Assembly: GCA_019843655.1 (NCBI GenBank)
Contig: JACDQD010000006.1
Span: 4,952,034 to 5,016,033 of the forward strand
DNA: 64,000 nt
Direction: 5' to 3'
Source of the DNA: Lethocerus indicus
Taxonomy: Eukaryota > Arthropoda > Insecta > Hemiptera > Belostomatidae
In this document: positions 13,713 through 24,388 of the stretch, one piece after another
Numbering within the stretch: the first letter of the stretch is position 1
How the letters are laid out: every line of letters begins with the position of its first letter
The notes under the pieces: model-generated
Database searches by the model: none
The model's input: the letters and a program-made list of their open reading frames with translations, nothing else
Told to the model about the DNA's origin: nothing
Program-made: the position numbers and the translations under genes

Positions 13713-15856
13713 CACAGAAATGCTTTCCATGCGCTTGACAGGACATTACAGGATTTGCGAGGCAGCTCTGCAATAACGGGTGGAGCAACTGTTGCTTTGC
13801 AGGTGACTTTCGACAAACACTTCCCATTGTCACACGTGGCACACCAGCAGGTCAGATCAATGCCTGTTTGAAAAATCTATAGCACTGTAACCGACCGGTT
13901 AGACTTGATAAATTAATAATAAACTTAGACTCACCATTGGGATCGCCCGCCAGCGGAAATCACCGAGCTCACCGGTCACCGGCGGTGGGAACTCCAGCGT
14001 AAGAGATTCCGAGTAGGCCACCTAGCCACGTGCTGCTGAACTCGTCACCTTCCCGGGTCGGCATGACGCAATCCCCCGCGGAAAAGAACCAGCCCCTGGG
14101 TGGGAACTGCGTCTGGGATCCTAAATGGGTCCACGAATCACAGACTGCTGGAATCAACCCCACGGGGCCTAGGACCGCCCAACCTGGTGGTAGCGGGGGC
14201 CGCGAGGGCGTAACACCCCTCCACCACCCCACACCCCGCGGAAAATAAACAGCCCCGATGTGGGGACTCCTGCGTCAGGGAAAAAAGTGGCCAACGAATC
14301 GAAGACAGCGGGACTCAACATTTCTCGGGTTAAAGACCGCCCCACTCGGTGGTAGAGGGGGCTGCATGGGCGTAACACCCCCAGCAAGAGTCCCGGCCCT
14401 CCCCGGGAGTGGGGAATACCGCGTCAAGGGGAAGGAGAAGGTCCCGCGGGAAGGAAGGGGAAGCCCCTGGGGGATATATACGGGATCCAAGACCGGGAAA
14501 AGGGGAGAGAGGAGCCGGCAAGAAGGAGCGGACGAAGAAGAGAGGAGCCGGCAAGAAGAAGCGTCCGGACGAGAAGAGGAAGAGCAGCCAGCCAGTGACC
14601 AGCCAGCCCGCCGAAGGATCCTCGAGACAGCCGGAGGACCAGTCAGCGAGCGGAAGAACTCATCAGACAGCCGGAGGACCAGTCAGCGAGCGGAAGAACT
14701 CATCGGACAGCCGGAGGGCTCAGCAGGAAGCAGGAGGAGGTTCGACCAGGAGGCCAGAGGGTTCGCCAAACAGCCGGAAGACCCACCCGGACCGAGGAGG
14801 AATCGTCCCGGGACCAACCGTCCGGGACGCGGGAAGTGGACCGCGGACCTGGTAGCTTCTGCTGCATCTGGAGTAGGGCGAGTGCAGCCCGTAAGGCCTA
14901 CTCGCTTCACCCCGAGCGGGACTTGGCCTGGTATATATGTACTCTTTAATTGAATAAAAGGTGTCTATACACGGTTAGGAGTATTCGTTCCTCCAGCGGG
15001 AAGACGCTACAGCCCCGCCTCGGGGGTTACAGCACCATGTCGAAATATTCAGTTTAAAACTACAAAAATGCGGTCACACATTCAGGGCGATTTCTCTGCA
15101 GGACAATTTGCAAACAAATTGCTCCAGATTGGAAATGGTAAACTTCCTGAAGATCCTTCAACAGGGCTCATCATTATGCCATGTGGTCAAGTTGCCAACT
15201 CTCCTGATGAACTTCTGTCCAAGGTGTATCCTAACATTCAACAACATTTCATGGACCCGGAATGGCTTTCTGAAAGAGCAATTCTGTCAAGCAGAAATGA
15301 TGTAGTTGAGAAGCTTAATGTCACCATTCAAAAGCAGCTTCCAGGGCAAGAATATGCCTACAAGTCCATAAGGTGCATCCTTAATGATGATGAAGCAGTA
15401 CAATATCCCATTTAGTTTTTGAATTCCATCCAGACTCCTGATTTGCAAGCTCACCACTCGATTCTGAAAGTTGGAGCTCCAATTATGCTAATCCGAAATA
15501 TTGATGCACCAAGATTGTGCAATGGCGCAAGGTTAATTGTGAAAAAGGGGATGCGACATATCGTTCAAGCCACATTACTCACAGGGTGTGCTAAGGGTGA
15601 GGATGTATTCATTCCAAGAATACCTATCGTTCCCTCAGATAACACCATACAATTCAAGAGAATACAGTTCCCTCTAAAACTGTGCTTTGCGATGACGATC
15701 AACAACAAGTCACAGAGTCAGTCTCTTCGGATTGCTGGTATAGACTGGTATAGACACCATGCTTTTCTCATGGACAGTTGTATGTGGCCTGCTCCAGAGT
15801 GGGCAAAGAGGAAAACCTTTTCGTGTACACTCCAAATGGAACTACCAAAAATGTTT
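13713..15856 (+). pseudogene. Helitron PIF1-like helicase remnant, interrupted by a solo LTR
   Basis: Two pieces of the C-terminal half of a Helitron helicase lie on either side of the LTR. The first (13713-13885) begins HRNAFHALDRTLQDLRGSS and then frameshifts at the motif that should read GDFRQTLPIV. The second (15032-15856) resumes at the residues interrupted by the LTR, continues through GDFSAGQFANKLLQ and the ILSSRNDVVEKLN segment, has an in-frame TAG at 15413-15415 (Glu in the 24.1 kb copy), then reads through APIMLIRNIDAPRLCNGARL to a frameshift just before the C-terminal FSHGQLYVA-type motif. Walker A and B motifs are absent. This is a non-functional derivative. Confidence 0.85.
13886..15031 (+). 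mobile_element. Solo LTR with 4-bp target-site duplication
   Basis: It begins TGTAAC and ends GTTACA, and is flanked by GCAC at 13882-13885 and 15032-15035. An uninterrupted helicase copy at 58.24 kb carries a single GCAC at this point, which proves insertion. Internally it is GC-rich with tandem modules of about 164 bp (around 14170-14400) and a roughly 39-bp minisatellite (about 14629-14710, core GGACCAGTCAGCGAGCGGAA). A TATATATG and an AATAAA (about 14953) near the 3' end could be its promoter and polyadenylation signals. No internal retroelement genes remain. The 4-bp duplication fits Gypsy-type elements but does not prove the family. Confidence 0.85.
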
Positions 15857-15994
15857 GATATACCTGTTTTGTGGTCTGCGAGGGGTTGGAATACTACAGG
15901 TTCGTGATGTTTCTGTCTCCTCTCGCTGGTTTAGTCTTTTGATAGACAGGTTTCGGCTGCTCGCCATCTTCAGTAGCGGTGTTAGTCACCTACA
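15857..15994 (-). mobile_element. Inverted PLE pseudo-LTR end
   Basis: Read on the minus strand this is the PLE end sequence: hammerhead-like core, then AGCGAGAGGAGACAGAAAC, then a block ending CCACAAAACAGGTATA. The same block is found at 21.6 and 23.0 kb and, inverted, at 59.06 kb. It abuts a forward PLE coding remnant at 15995, giving the head-to-head terminal arrangement common in Penelope-like elements. Confidence 0.65.
15941..15977 (-). ncRNA. Hammerhead-ribozyme-like core, inverted copy
   Basis: On the minus strand: CTGAAGA, stem II GGC-GAGCA-GCC, intact GAAA, CCTG, TC. This copy and the one at 59147 have the best conserved catalytic residues in the window (CUGANGA and GAAA both intact). 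Stem I is imperfect (GCTA opposite TATC), and one extra U lies between CTGAAGA and stem II. Confidence 0.5.
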
Positions 15995-15995
15995 A

Positions 15996-16479
15996 CCTCA
16001 CCAACATCTTTAAAAAACTAAAATTCAGAATATCGTGCAGAACAGCCAATAAACTAGAAAAACACATCAACACACAATAACAAATTAAACACAAACAAAG
16101 CGGGATATACAAGATAACATGCGGATCGTGCGATGGAGTTTATATCGGCCAAACCGGGCGAAAAATTGAGGACAGATACAAGGAACATATCAAAGCCATA
16201 AAAAACAAAACAGATTCCAATTTCGCAAACCAAATCATAAACTCCGGGCACGAAACAATGAACATTAAAAGATCATTATAGTTGTTACACCCAGGCAAAA
16301 AAGGAAAAGAATTGGATATTATAGAAAACCTGGAAATCTTCAAACATAAGAAAAACAACATTATAAATGAGAAAATTAATTCCCAGAGTGACGCGACATT
16401 TGGCCCTATAATCCTCTTAAAGGATCACACCCGCCCAACCATCACACCATCCCCATCCGACAATCTGACTCACACTTAG
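15996..16479 (+). pseudogene. Penelope-like element C-terminus with GIY-YIG endonuclease remnant
   Basis: Translation contains SGIYKITCGSCDGVYIGQTG, a clear GIY-YIG start, followed by the R-x-x-x-R-Y-x-x-H region, and further on LEIFKHKKNNIINEK, the Glu/Lys helix expected near the end of the domain. In-frame stops occur at 16078-16080 (before the domain) and 16279-16281 (within it), and the natural end is TAG at 16477-16479. The reverse transcriptase domain is missing. The GIY-YIG domain of PLEs cleaves target DNA for insertion. This copy is dead. Confidence 0.85.
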
Positions 16480-16637
16480 AAAACGGAATAACAAAATCCG
16501 AACACAAACATAACCCCCAATAACAATAACAGAACACATATATATATAAACGACTGACAAACATTACAGTACATGTGAAACTGACAGTGCAGTGAGGATG
16601 CCCAAAAACATCCAAAGTGCTAACAGTGACTAACACC

Positions 16638-16674
16638 GCTACTGTAGATGGCGAGCAACCGAAACCGGTCTACG
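16638..16674 (+). ncRNA. Hammerhead-ribozyme-like core, PLE 3' end
   Basis: GCTA, CTGTAGA, TGGCGAGCAACC, GAAA, CCGG, TC, TACG. GAAA is intact, but the core A6 is U (CTGTAGA) and stem I pairing is reduced. ACCGGT is palindromic, which in PLE hammerheads can permit dimeric stem III pairing. Confidence 0.45.
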
Positions 16675-17409
16675 AAAAGACCAAACCAGCGAGAGGAGAC
16701 AGAAACATCACGAACCTACAGTATACAAAAAATATTGTTTATCTCGTTGCTTTAAAATAAATGCACCCGTTTATTCCACGAAAATAAACAGTTTTTTACG
16801 TTTTTACAAAAAAACTCATTTTAAACCCGGGCAAAGCCAGGTAATTGCACCTAGTATTTGAATAAATGATTGAATAAATTACTACTTGTTTTCAATTCAA
16901 TGAATAGCTTTACTGATTATGTTTTGAAACAAATTAGGCGGGTTATTTAGTTTGTTTCACATCTTGTACCTTTATTAAGGCGTCCGACGGGTTGTGCTTT
17001 TTATTTTGACTAAATTAGGTGAGTTATTGTGTTTTTTTTCACATCTTGTACCTTTATTAAGGCGTCTGACGGGTTGTGCTTATTATTTTGTCCAAATGAA
17101 GCGGTTTCGTTTATTTTTTCATCGCGGACCTTTATGTTTCGGTTAATATGACGGGTTATAAATTTATCTCCTTACATTAAGTCATACAAGTAGTGGATAA
17201 AAATTGTATATTGACGAATCTATTTTGTCTATTTAGAATTTAGATCGGTTTATTGAATTCGTTCTTATAACAATATATATGTGGCAAAACACATTTCTAT
17301 AGTTACGCCGTGAGCATTTCTAAAGGAAATTATTCAAAGCGTAATATTATCGAGTTTAAAGCGATTTCTTCCTATAAGAAGTAGAAATAGCTTATCTCTT
17401 TTAAAAAAC

Positions 17410-18514
17410 ATGAGTTCACCCTCGTAAGTACATTTATGATAATTATGATAATCGTATATTTCAGAATATTATTATATTCGGCCAGGTATTTAATTCTTCA
17501 CAAAAGTTATTAACACAGAATAATTGTGCGACCAAATAAATATGTTCCTCAATATCCTCCAGTTAGGCGCGACATGAACAATAGTCAATTTGTACAGAAA
17601 TGAATATTACAATTTTAATGTACAATACCATGGCGTGAATAGATTTTAAGGGTCGATATATTGAAACACACTCATAAGCCAAACGTATTGTTTATTAATT
17701 GCGTTTATATCCTATTTCAGACGTGAATCGTCGACTTCGACCGTTGATGCCAACGATCTAAGCGCAATAACACTGGTGTAAGTGCTACTCCAAATTAAAC
17801 GGAAACTCTTTTAGACTGATAAACAATTCGAATAAAGCCTCCGACCGATTCATTTTTTGTCATCCCCATATCAAATTCCATCATTTTACGAGAAAACTAC
17901 ACGGACTTGTACATGAATTCTGTATTCTAAAAATGTTTAATAACGAATGACCTTTAAACAGCATTAACCTGACGAGTCCCGTCGTCGATGGTTACCCGAG
18001 TGAAAACATACTCGAGAGGCTTATACGGTACGATCGGCTAACAAGACAACCTTCACACTTCATAGCAGATTTACGACAGTAAATAATTGTATTATATAAA
18101 TATACTAACATTTAATATAACAATATGGGCCTGGTTGGTCATCGGGTTCTTCGCCATCAGGCAGTTGGCCATCGGTTTCTTCCTCGTCGTCGTTGATATA
18201 CCTGTTTGAAAGAGCAGAAATTCAACCGTAGATAAAATAATTTGGGAGACACCCAAAATATATACTGTTATATGTAAAATTAGGCGATAGTGACCACATG
18301 CGAACACATTTGTGTGCGCGTGTAATCACTATCGCCTAATTTTACATATAACAGTATATATTTTGGGTGTCTCCCAAATTATTTTATCTACGGTTGAATT
18401 TCTGATCTTTCAAACAGGTATATCAACGACGAGGAGGAAGAAACCGATGGCCAACTGCCTGATGGCGCAGAACCGGATGACCAACCAGGCCCATATTGTT
18501 ATATTAAATGTTAG
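17410..18514 (+). pseudogene. Mini-gene copy spanning the palindrome, lacks the membrane anchor
   Basis: Exons 1-3 lie in the left arm (17410-17423, 17465-17485, 17721-17777) and a forward exon 4 in the right arm (18418 onward). Exon 4 leaves the family sequence after Gln-Pro-Gly-Pro, at about 18493, and runs to a TAG at 18512-18514, so the hydrophobic tail is lost. Exon 3 has substitutions I19T, D20V, P25L, E27A and E31V relative to the main array type, and exon 4 has D38E and S40T. Splicing would have to skip the inverted exon 4 lying between. Confidence 0.5.
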
Positions 18515-19208
18515 TATATTTATATAATACAATTATTTACTGTCGTAAATCTGCTATGAAGTGTGAAGGTTGTCTTGTTAGCCGATCGTACCGTATAAGC
18601 CTCTCGAGTATGTTTTCACTCGGGTAACCATCGACGACGGGACTCGTCAGGGTAATGCTGTTTAAAGGTCATTCGTTATTAAACATTTTTAGAATACAGA
18701 ATTCATGTACAAGTCCGTGTAGTTTTCTCGTAAAATGATGGAATTTGATATGGGGATGACAAAAAATGAATCGGTCCGAGGCTTTATTCGAATTGTTTAT
18801 CAGTCTAAAAGAGTTTCCGTTAATTTGGAGTAGCACTTACACCAGTGTTATTGCGCTTAGATCGTTGGCATCAACGGTCGAAGTCGACGATTCACGTCTG
18901 AAATAGGATATAAACGCAATTAATAAACAATACGTTTGGTTTATGAGTGTCTTTCAATATATCGACCCTTAAAATTTATTCACGCCATGGTATTGTACAT
19001 TAAAATTGTAATATTCATTTCTGTACAAATTGACTGTTGTTCATGTCGCGCCTAACTGGAGGATATTGAGGAACATATTTATTTGGTCGCACAATTATTC
19101 TGTGTTAATAAATTTGGTGAAGAATTAAATACCTGGCCGAATATAATAATATTCTGAAATATACGATTATCATAATTATCATAAATGTACTTACGAGGGT
19201 GAACTCAT
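18126..19208 (-). pseudogene. Mirror copy of the mini-gene on the opposite arm
   Basis: Minus-strand counterpart of the preceding feature: exon 1 at 19195-19208, exon 3 at 18841-18897, and truncated exon 4 at about 18126-18201. Because each gene takes its exon 4 from the other arm, the two copies interlock and overlap antisense across about 18126-18514. The truncation point is the same (after Gln-Pro-Gly-Pro), as expected if it was formed by the inversion junction. Confidence 0.5.
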
Positions 19209-19948
19209 GTTTTATTAAAAAGAGATAGCTATTTATATTTCCTTATAGGAAGAAATCGCTTTAAACTCGATAATATTACGCTTTGAATAATTTCCTTAAG
19301 AAATGCTCACGGCGTAACTATAGAAATGTGTTTTGCCACATATATATTGTTATAAGAACGAATTCAATAAACCGATCTAAATTCTAAATAGACAAAATAG
19401 ATTCGTCAATATACAATTTTTATCCACTACTTATATGACTTAATATAAGGTGATAAATTTATAACCCGTCATATTAACCGAAACATAAAGGTACGCGATG
19501 TGAAAAAAATAAACGAAACCGCTTCATTTGGACAAAATAATAAGCACAACCCGTCAGACGCCTTAATAAAGGTACAAGATGTGAAAAAAAACACAATAAC
19601 TCACCTAATTTAGTCAAAATAAAAAGCACAACCCGTCGGACGCCTTAATAAAGGTACAAGATGTAAAACAAACTAAATAACCCGCCTAATTTGTTTCAAA
19701 ACATAATCAGTAAAGCTATTCATTGAATTGAAAACAAGTAGTAATTTATTCAATCATTTATTCAAATACTAGGTGCAATTACCTGGCTTTGCCCGGGTTT
19801 AAAATGAGTTTTTTTGTAAAAACGTAAAAAACTGTTTATTTTCGTGGAATAAACGGGTGCATTTATTTTAAAGCAACGAGATAAACAATATTTTTTGTAT
19901 ACTGTAGGTTCGTGATGTTTCTGTCTCCTCTCGCTGGTTTGGTCTTTT

Positions 19949-19985
19949 CGTAGACCGGTTTCGGTTGCTCGCCATCTACAGTAGC
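19949..19985 (-). ncRNA. Hammerhead-ribozyme-like core, right palindrome arm
   Basis: Exact mirror of the 16638 copy: CTGTAGA, GAAA, CCGG. Confidence 0.45.
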
Positions 19986-20198
19986 GGTGTTAGTCACTGT
20001 TAGCACTTTGGATGTTTTTGGGCATCCTCACTGCACTGTCAGTTTCACATGTACTGTAATGTTTGTCAGTCGTTTATATATATATGTGTTCTGTTATTGT
20101 TATTGGGGGTTATGTTTGTGTTCGGATTTTGTTATTCCGTTTTCTAAGTGTGAGTCAGATTGTCGGATGGGGATGGTGTGATGGTTGGGCGGGTTACA

Positions 20199-20431
20199 CG
20201 CGTCGGAACAATGAACATCAAAAGATCATTATAGTTGTTACACCCAGGCTAAAAGGAAAAGAATTGGATATTATAGAAAACCTGGAAATCTTCAAACATA
20301 AGAAAATCAACATTATAAATGAGAAAATTAAGTCCGAGAGTGACGCGATATTTGGTCCTATAATCCTCTTAAAGGATCACACCCGCCCAACCATCACACC
20401 ATCCCCATCCGACAATCTGACTCGCACTTAG
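20199..20431 (+). pseudogene. PLE GIY-YIG C-terminal fragment
   Basis: Forward fragment beginning within the GIY-YIG domain (after the Gly-Tyr-Ile-Gly segment) and running through KGKELDIIENLEIFKHKK to the natural TAG at 20429-20431. It carries an in-frame TAG in the same place as the 16 kb copy, plus a further TAA. It abuts the right end of the palindrome. Confidence 0.75.
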
Positions 20432-20458
20432 AAAACGGATTAACAAACTCCGAAGACT

Positions 20459-21353
20459 GATTTCAATGGCCTACTCGTCGATTGCACAATTGTCTGTGTT
20501 TGTGTGTGTGTAGAAACGCTCGCTGCTGACAGAGAGGAAAAAAACGTGTGACCATTATGTCTACGAAGGCAAACTTAGTATAGGTTTTCTGCCAATTATC
20601 GATTGATCACAGAACTATGTCAACCATCGATAATATTACGTATGTCACGTCCTGTCAATAGAGGAGAGACAGAAAATCTTAATCACGATGATATATCCTG
20701 AAATTAATTATAATAAATAAATATAATTTATTACCCGCCTGTTTCGCGATGGTTACGAATATCATAGTTTTGTCGCTGGTTTACACCAGTTACTCGGTTG
20801 CTTATACAGCCGGAATCGGTCCAACCCAGGATTATCTATCGAGAAGAAGCGGAGAATTACTAGAATAATAATTGAAAGTTAAAATTTCAACACCCACCTG
20901 TTAACATTGGAAGTGGAGAATACATCAGTCAAAGCGTTTAAAATCGAGTACTCCGCGTAATTGAATTTCAATAGATTTAAGTCAGTATAAGCAATGAATA
21001 TAAGTAATTAATTTAGTATATAAAAACGTTATATATAATAGACCAAATCAGTATTATTTTTTATCAGCCGTTCGATGTATTCGCTCTCACTAGGCACCTG
21101 TTTGATTTGACACGAAACCCATTTCCCTCGTATTTCTCTTCACCTGTTCCCACTTAATTGCTAACCAGAAACTATGGCAAATTAAAGACTATCTCTACGA
21201 TTTCCCCTTTTTTAATAAAAAAAATGATCAATTATGGATAATAAATTCTAATATTATTCTTAATCTTATGTTTCCGCATTATTAAGTTTACTGTTTTTAA
21301 CGTTATTCACCGAACCAGATCAAGCCTATCTCTGGACTTTTTCGCCATTTCTG
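20459..21353 (+). repeat. 0.9-kb duplicated segment, first copy
   Basis: Nearly identical to 63100-64000, including the start GATTTCAATGGCCTACTCG, a short (TG)n, and the end CGCCATTTCTG. No coding potential is evident. The second copy runs off the window end, so its true length is unknown. Confidence 0.9.
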
Positions 21354-21488
21354 CTTGATTGTGTAGTTTGGTTACTGCTCTAGTTTTTTCATTCCTTTTC
21401 AGGATATTTTCTTCTCCTCCCTTTTCTAATAATTTGTTTTGCGCTGTCCAACTATTTGTAGTGAAATCAAAAAAGCAAATATACCGGT

Positions 21489-21617
21489 CGTAATACGATA
21501 GCTGTTATAATAGCTTGGAGTCTATTATATTACTTGTAGCCTATGATGAAAATAATTTTTTTTTATTGAACTAAGGGAAAATTTAGAACGTAATTGAGTT
21601 TTACCGACACTGTGACT
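21489..21617 (+). repeat. Approx. 129-bp direct repeat, copy 1
   Basis: Begins CGTAATACGATAGCTGTTATA and ends at TTACCGACACTGTG. It recurs at 22479-22607 with a few differences. Function unknown. Confidence 0.85.
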
Positions 21618-22332
21618 AGCGAGAGGAGACAGAAACACAAATCTACGGTATTCCAACCCCTCGCAGACCACAAAACAGGTATGTTAACCTAATTAATCAG
21701 TATAGTAAAAATCTATTATGTATTAAAAGGTACAAAAAACTTACCGTGTGACAATTTAGGAATTGGGAATTGAGAGTGCGAAGACGGGTATTTGATTGCT
21801 TGCGATAGCTCACAGGCCGAATATGCGGTACGAGCGGATTCGTCCTGAAAAACCAACATGACGCAGTCAATAATAAAATAAATCTCCTCGTCCCAACTCT
21901 AAAATGGGCGCGATGGGAATTTTTTATCGGCTGAAAAAAAAACCTTGTTGTACCTGGTTACTGTTAGGCCGACGTTGGATCGGGCGTGAGATCACCGCCG
22001 CCGCCGTCTCCGCCTTTAGAACGGGCTTTTCGCTCGGTCTCGTCTGCTAACTATAACTCGTTAAATTAAATGACCGCTCCCGGTTATATTTTTAAAATGA
22101 TTTATGCGAGGGCGCAGTCATGGCAACGCGGGACAATGCCATCTGTTTCAATCAGCCATTTAATATATTGTTCCCTCGCCTTGTTTTGATCGTTTCACAC
22201 AAACAACTGTAAATATGAATTGAAAACGTCTGTATTTGTAAAAATATCGTAACTGTATTGAAATTGATTAATCCTTGAATATTGAAATCGCATTCTTTTA
22301 TATTGTATTTTATATATTGTATTCTCGTTAAC
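21615..22332. repeat. 0.7-kb local duplication carrying an exon pair, copy 1
   Basis: Matches 23004-23692. It starts with the PLE end block GCGAGAGGAGACAGAAAC and contains the minus-strand exon pair described separately. Ends around ATTCTCGTTAAC. Confidence 0.85.
21745..22043 (-). CDS. Two internal exons of an unrecognised host gene (intact copy)
   Basis: Read on the minus strand: exon a (22043-21954, 90 nt) after acceptor GTTAGCAG, ending AACCAG before donor GTACAA; exon b (21844-21745, 100 nt) after acceptor GGTTTTTCAG, ending CACACG before donor GTAAGTTTTT. Both are open in the same frame (phase 0 at the junction, phase 1 at the end). Exon a translates as TRPSEKPVLKAETAAAVISR and continues to Asn-Gln; exon b begins DESARTAYSACELSQAIKYP. 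No domain is recognised. No start or stop exon is visible, so this is part of a larger gene or a transduced fragment. Confidence 0.4.
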
Positions 22333-22478
22333 TTTTTTCATTTGTTTCCTCTTGGAAAAGAATCTTAGTTGAAAACAGCTGATGGATGGGTGAAGCAAGT
22401 AATGAACCGCTAATTTAACAATGGGACTGGAATGCGCTGCTCGGCAAATTGATATTTTTTCTCATCCAAGGTTATAAG

Positions 22479-22607
22479 CGTAATACGATAGCTGTTATAA
22501 TAGCTTGGAGTCTATTATATTACTTGTAGCCTCTGATGAAAATAATTTTTTTTTAATTGAACTAAGGTAATGTTTAGAACGTAATTGAGTTTTACCGACA
22601 CTGTGGC
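22479..22607 (+). repeat. Approx. 129-bp direct repeat, copy 2
   Basis: Second copy of 21489-21617. Confidence 0.85.
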
Positions 22608-22687
22608 TCTAATTTTGAGTCGTAAACAGAATTGACGGTTCCAGGTAGGGCCAGAAAACCGCGTAAACAAGTCACGCCGCGGGAAAC

Positions 22688-22870
22688 TTAATAGCTGGAA
22701 TGACCAATTTCTTTTCTCCGAATTATACGGGATGTACCGTCGGTGTTTTGGACCCGAAATTCTCGATATTCGGCAAAAACCTTTCCAACGTCTAACAGAA
22801 AATGTTGGCAGTTATCCGGAATTGAACGTTTGTTCGTATCCTGACCGAAGTACGGGTCCCTTAATGCCAA
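22688..22870 (-). CDS. Possible short coding remnant, unrecognised
   Basis: Minus-strand open frame of 60 residues with an ordinary, non-repetitive composition (contains PDNCQHFLLDVGKVFAEYRE). It lies between two copies of duplicated sequence and has no clear splice sites or partner exon. It could be part of a gene exon or chance. I assign no function. Confidence 0.15.
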   Translation of the reverse strand: MALRDPYFGQDTNKRSIPDNCQHFLLDVGKVFAEYREFRVQNTDGTSRIIRRKEIGHSSY

Positions 22871-22951
22871 ATTTATAAATATTATATCGGAACTTTATAA
22901 ATATTATGCTAAATTTCTCCTCTGTAAATGCAAGAAAATAATTATTCAGTA

Positions 22952-23036
22952 ACCCGTAGATTTGTGTATCTGTTTCCTCTCGCTGGTTTGGTCTTTTGCT
23001 CAAGACTAGCGAGAGGAGACAGAAACAAATCTACGG
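22952..23036. repeat. Short inverted pair of PLE ends
   Basis: CCGTAGATTTGTG ... CTCTCGCTGGTTTGGTC is followed after a few bases by the inverse GACTAGCGAGAGGAGACAG ... CAAATCTACGG. Two PLE terminal blocks face each other head to head at the border of the local duplication. Confidence 0.7.
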
Positions 23037-23692
23037 TATTCCAACCCCTCGCAGACCACAAAACAGGTATGTTAACCTAATTAATCAGTATAGTAAAAAT
23101 CTATTATGTATTAAAAGGTACAAAAAACTTACCGTGTGACAATTTAGGAATTGGGAATTGAGAGTGCGAAGACGGGTATTTGATTGCTTGCGATAGCTCA
23201 CAGGCCGAATATGCGGTACGAGCGGATTCGTCCTGAAAAACCAACATGACGCAGTCAATAATAAAATAAATCTCCTCGTCCCAACTCTAAAATGGGCGCG
23301 ATGGGAATTTTTTATCGGCTGAAAAACCTTGTTGTACCTGGTTACTGTTAGGCCGACGTTGGATTGGCGTGAGATCACCGCCGCCGCCGTCTTCGCCTTT
23401 AGAACGGGCTTTTCGCTCGGTCTCGTCTGCTAACTAAAACTCGATAAATTAAATGACCGCTCCCGGTTATATTTTTAAAATGATTTATGCGAGGGCGCAG
23501 TCATGGCAACGCGGGACGATGCCATCTGTTTCAATCAGCCATTTAATATATTGTTCCCTCGCCTTGTTTTGATCGTTTCACACAAACAACTGTAAATATG
23601 AATTGAACCAGTAAAAATATCGCAAAATTGATTAATCGAATATTGAAATCGCATTCTTTTATATTGTATTTTATATATTGTATTCTCGTTAA
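23004..23692. repeat. 0.7-kb local duplication, copy 2
   Basis: Second copy of 21615-22332, with small deletions (for example near 23605-23640). Confidence 0.85.
23133..23426 (-). pseudogene. Second copy of the exon pair, frameshifted
   Basis: Exon b (23232-23133) and its splice sites are preserved. Exon a (23426-23338) is 89 nt instead of 90: a C-rich stretch near 23366 has lost one base, which shifts the frame. This copy is therefore likely non-functional. Confidence 0.5.
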
Positions 23693-24281
23693 CAGAAAAT
23701 ATCGAATGGGTGACTGGGACTAGTGCTCTCTTCAACAATACTCTTATAATCTTGGAAGATAAAATTCTATCTATAACTGGAGACAAGCTGGCACTGTATG
23801 GTTTGCCAGCACACACTGTTACACTTTCAAGGCGATTTCTCTGCAGGACAATATGCAAACAAATTGCTCCAGTTTGGAAATGGTAAACTTCCTGAAGATC
23901 CTTCAACAGGGCTTATCATTATGCCATGTGGTCAAGTTGCCAACTCTCCTGATGAGCTTCTGTCCAAGGTGTATCCTAACAGTCAACAAAATTTCATGGA
24001 TCCGGAATGGCTTTCTGAAAGAGCAATTCTGTCAAGCAGAAATGATGTAGTTGAGAAGCTTAATGTCACCATTCAAAAGCAGCTTCCAGGGCAAGAATAT
24101 GCCTACAAGTCCATGGACTGCATCCTTAATGATGATGAAGTTGTACAATATCCCATTGAGTTTTTGAATTCCATCCTGAATTCTCCTGTATTGCAAGCTC
24201 ACCACTCGATTCTGAAAGTAGGTGCTCCAATTATGCTAATCCGAAGTATTGATGCACCAATTGGATTAATTGTGAAAAACA
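23693..24281 (+). pseudogene. Helitron helicase fragment with internal deletion
   Basis: Starts at the ENIEW/SALFNNTLIILEDKILS region, then jumps from LALYGLPA directly to the HTFQGDFSAGQYANKLLQ region, losing the Walker A, Walker B and GDFRQ motifs. The C-terminal part stays open through PIEFLNSILNSP, where the 15.4 and 58.6 kb copies have a stop codon, and ends at GLIVKN. There it is fused to PLE tail sequence, which begins the tandem array. Confidence 0.85.
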
Positions 24282-24388
24282 TCCAAAGTGCTAACAGTGA
24301 CTAACACCTAGTATTTGAATAAATGATTGAATAAATTACTAATTGTTTTCGATTCAATGAATAGCTTTACTGATTATGTTTTGAAACA

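Larger units (their letters stand above)
13150..18125 (+). repeat. Segmental duplication, left copy
   Basis: Same order and very similar sequence as 55452-61346: unit tail, Helitron 5' end, helicase piece, solo LTR, helicase C-terminal part, inverted PLE end, PLE GIY-YIG remnant, hammerhead-like core, then the first part of a repeat unit. The right copy has an extra helicase segment (57463-58260) that this copy lacks. A shared nonsense codon in the helicase and a shared LTR insertion show common descent. Confidence 0.85.
16429..20194. repeat. 3.77-kb palindrome (inverted duplication of a repeat unit)
   Basis: The left arm (16429-18311) and right arm (18312-20194) are reverse complements with scattered mismatches. 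Each arm contains the PLE 3' tail, hammerhead-like core, the approximately 80-bp motifs, and mini-gene exons 1-3, followed near the centre by a truncated exon 4 in the opposite orientation. The centre (about 18297-18325) is itself a degraded palindrome around CACATTTGTG, derived from the GTGTGTGCGTGTGG stretch of the normal unit. Outside 20194 the sequence switches abruptly to another forward PLE fragment. Confidence 0.9.

Noticed and set aside
14258..14953. 231-residue Arg/Glu/Ser-rich open frame in the LTR
   Set aside because: It arises from the GC-rich tandem modules and minisatellite of the solo LTR, where several frames are open; the second LTR copy does not preserve it.
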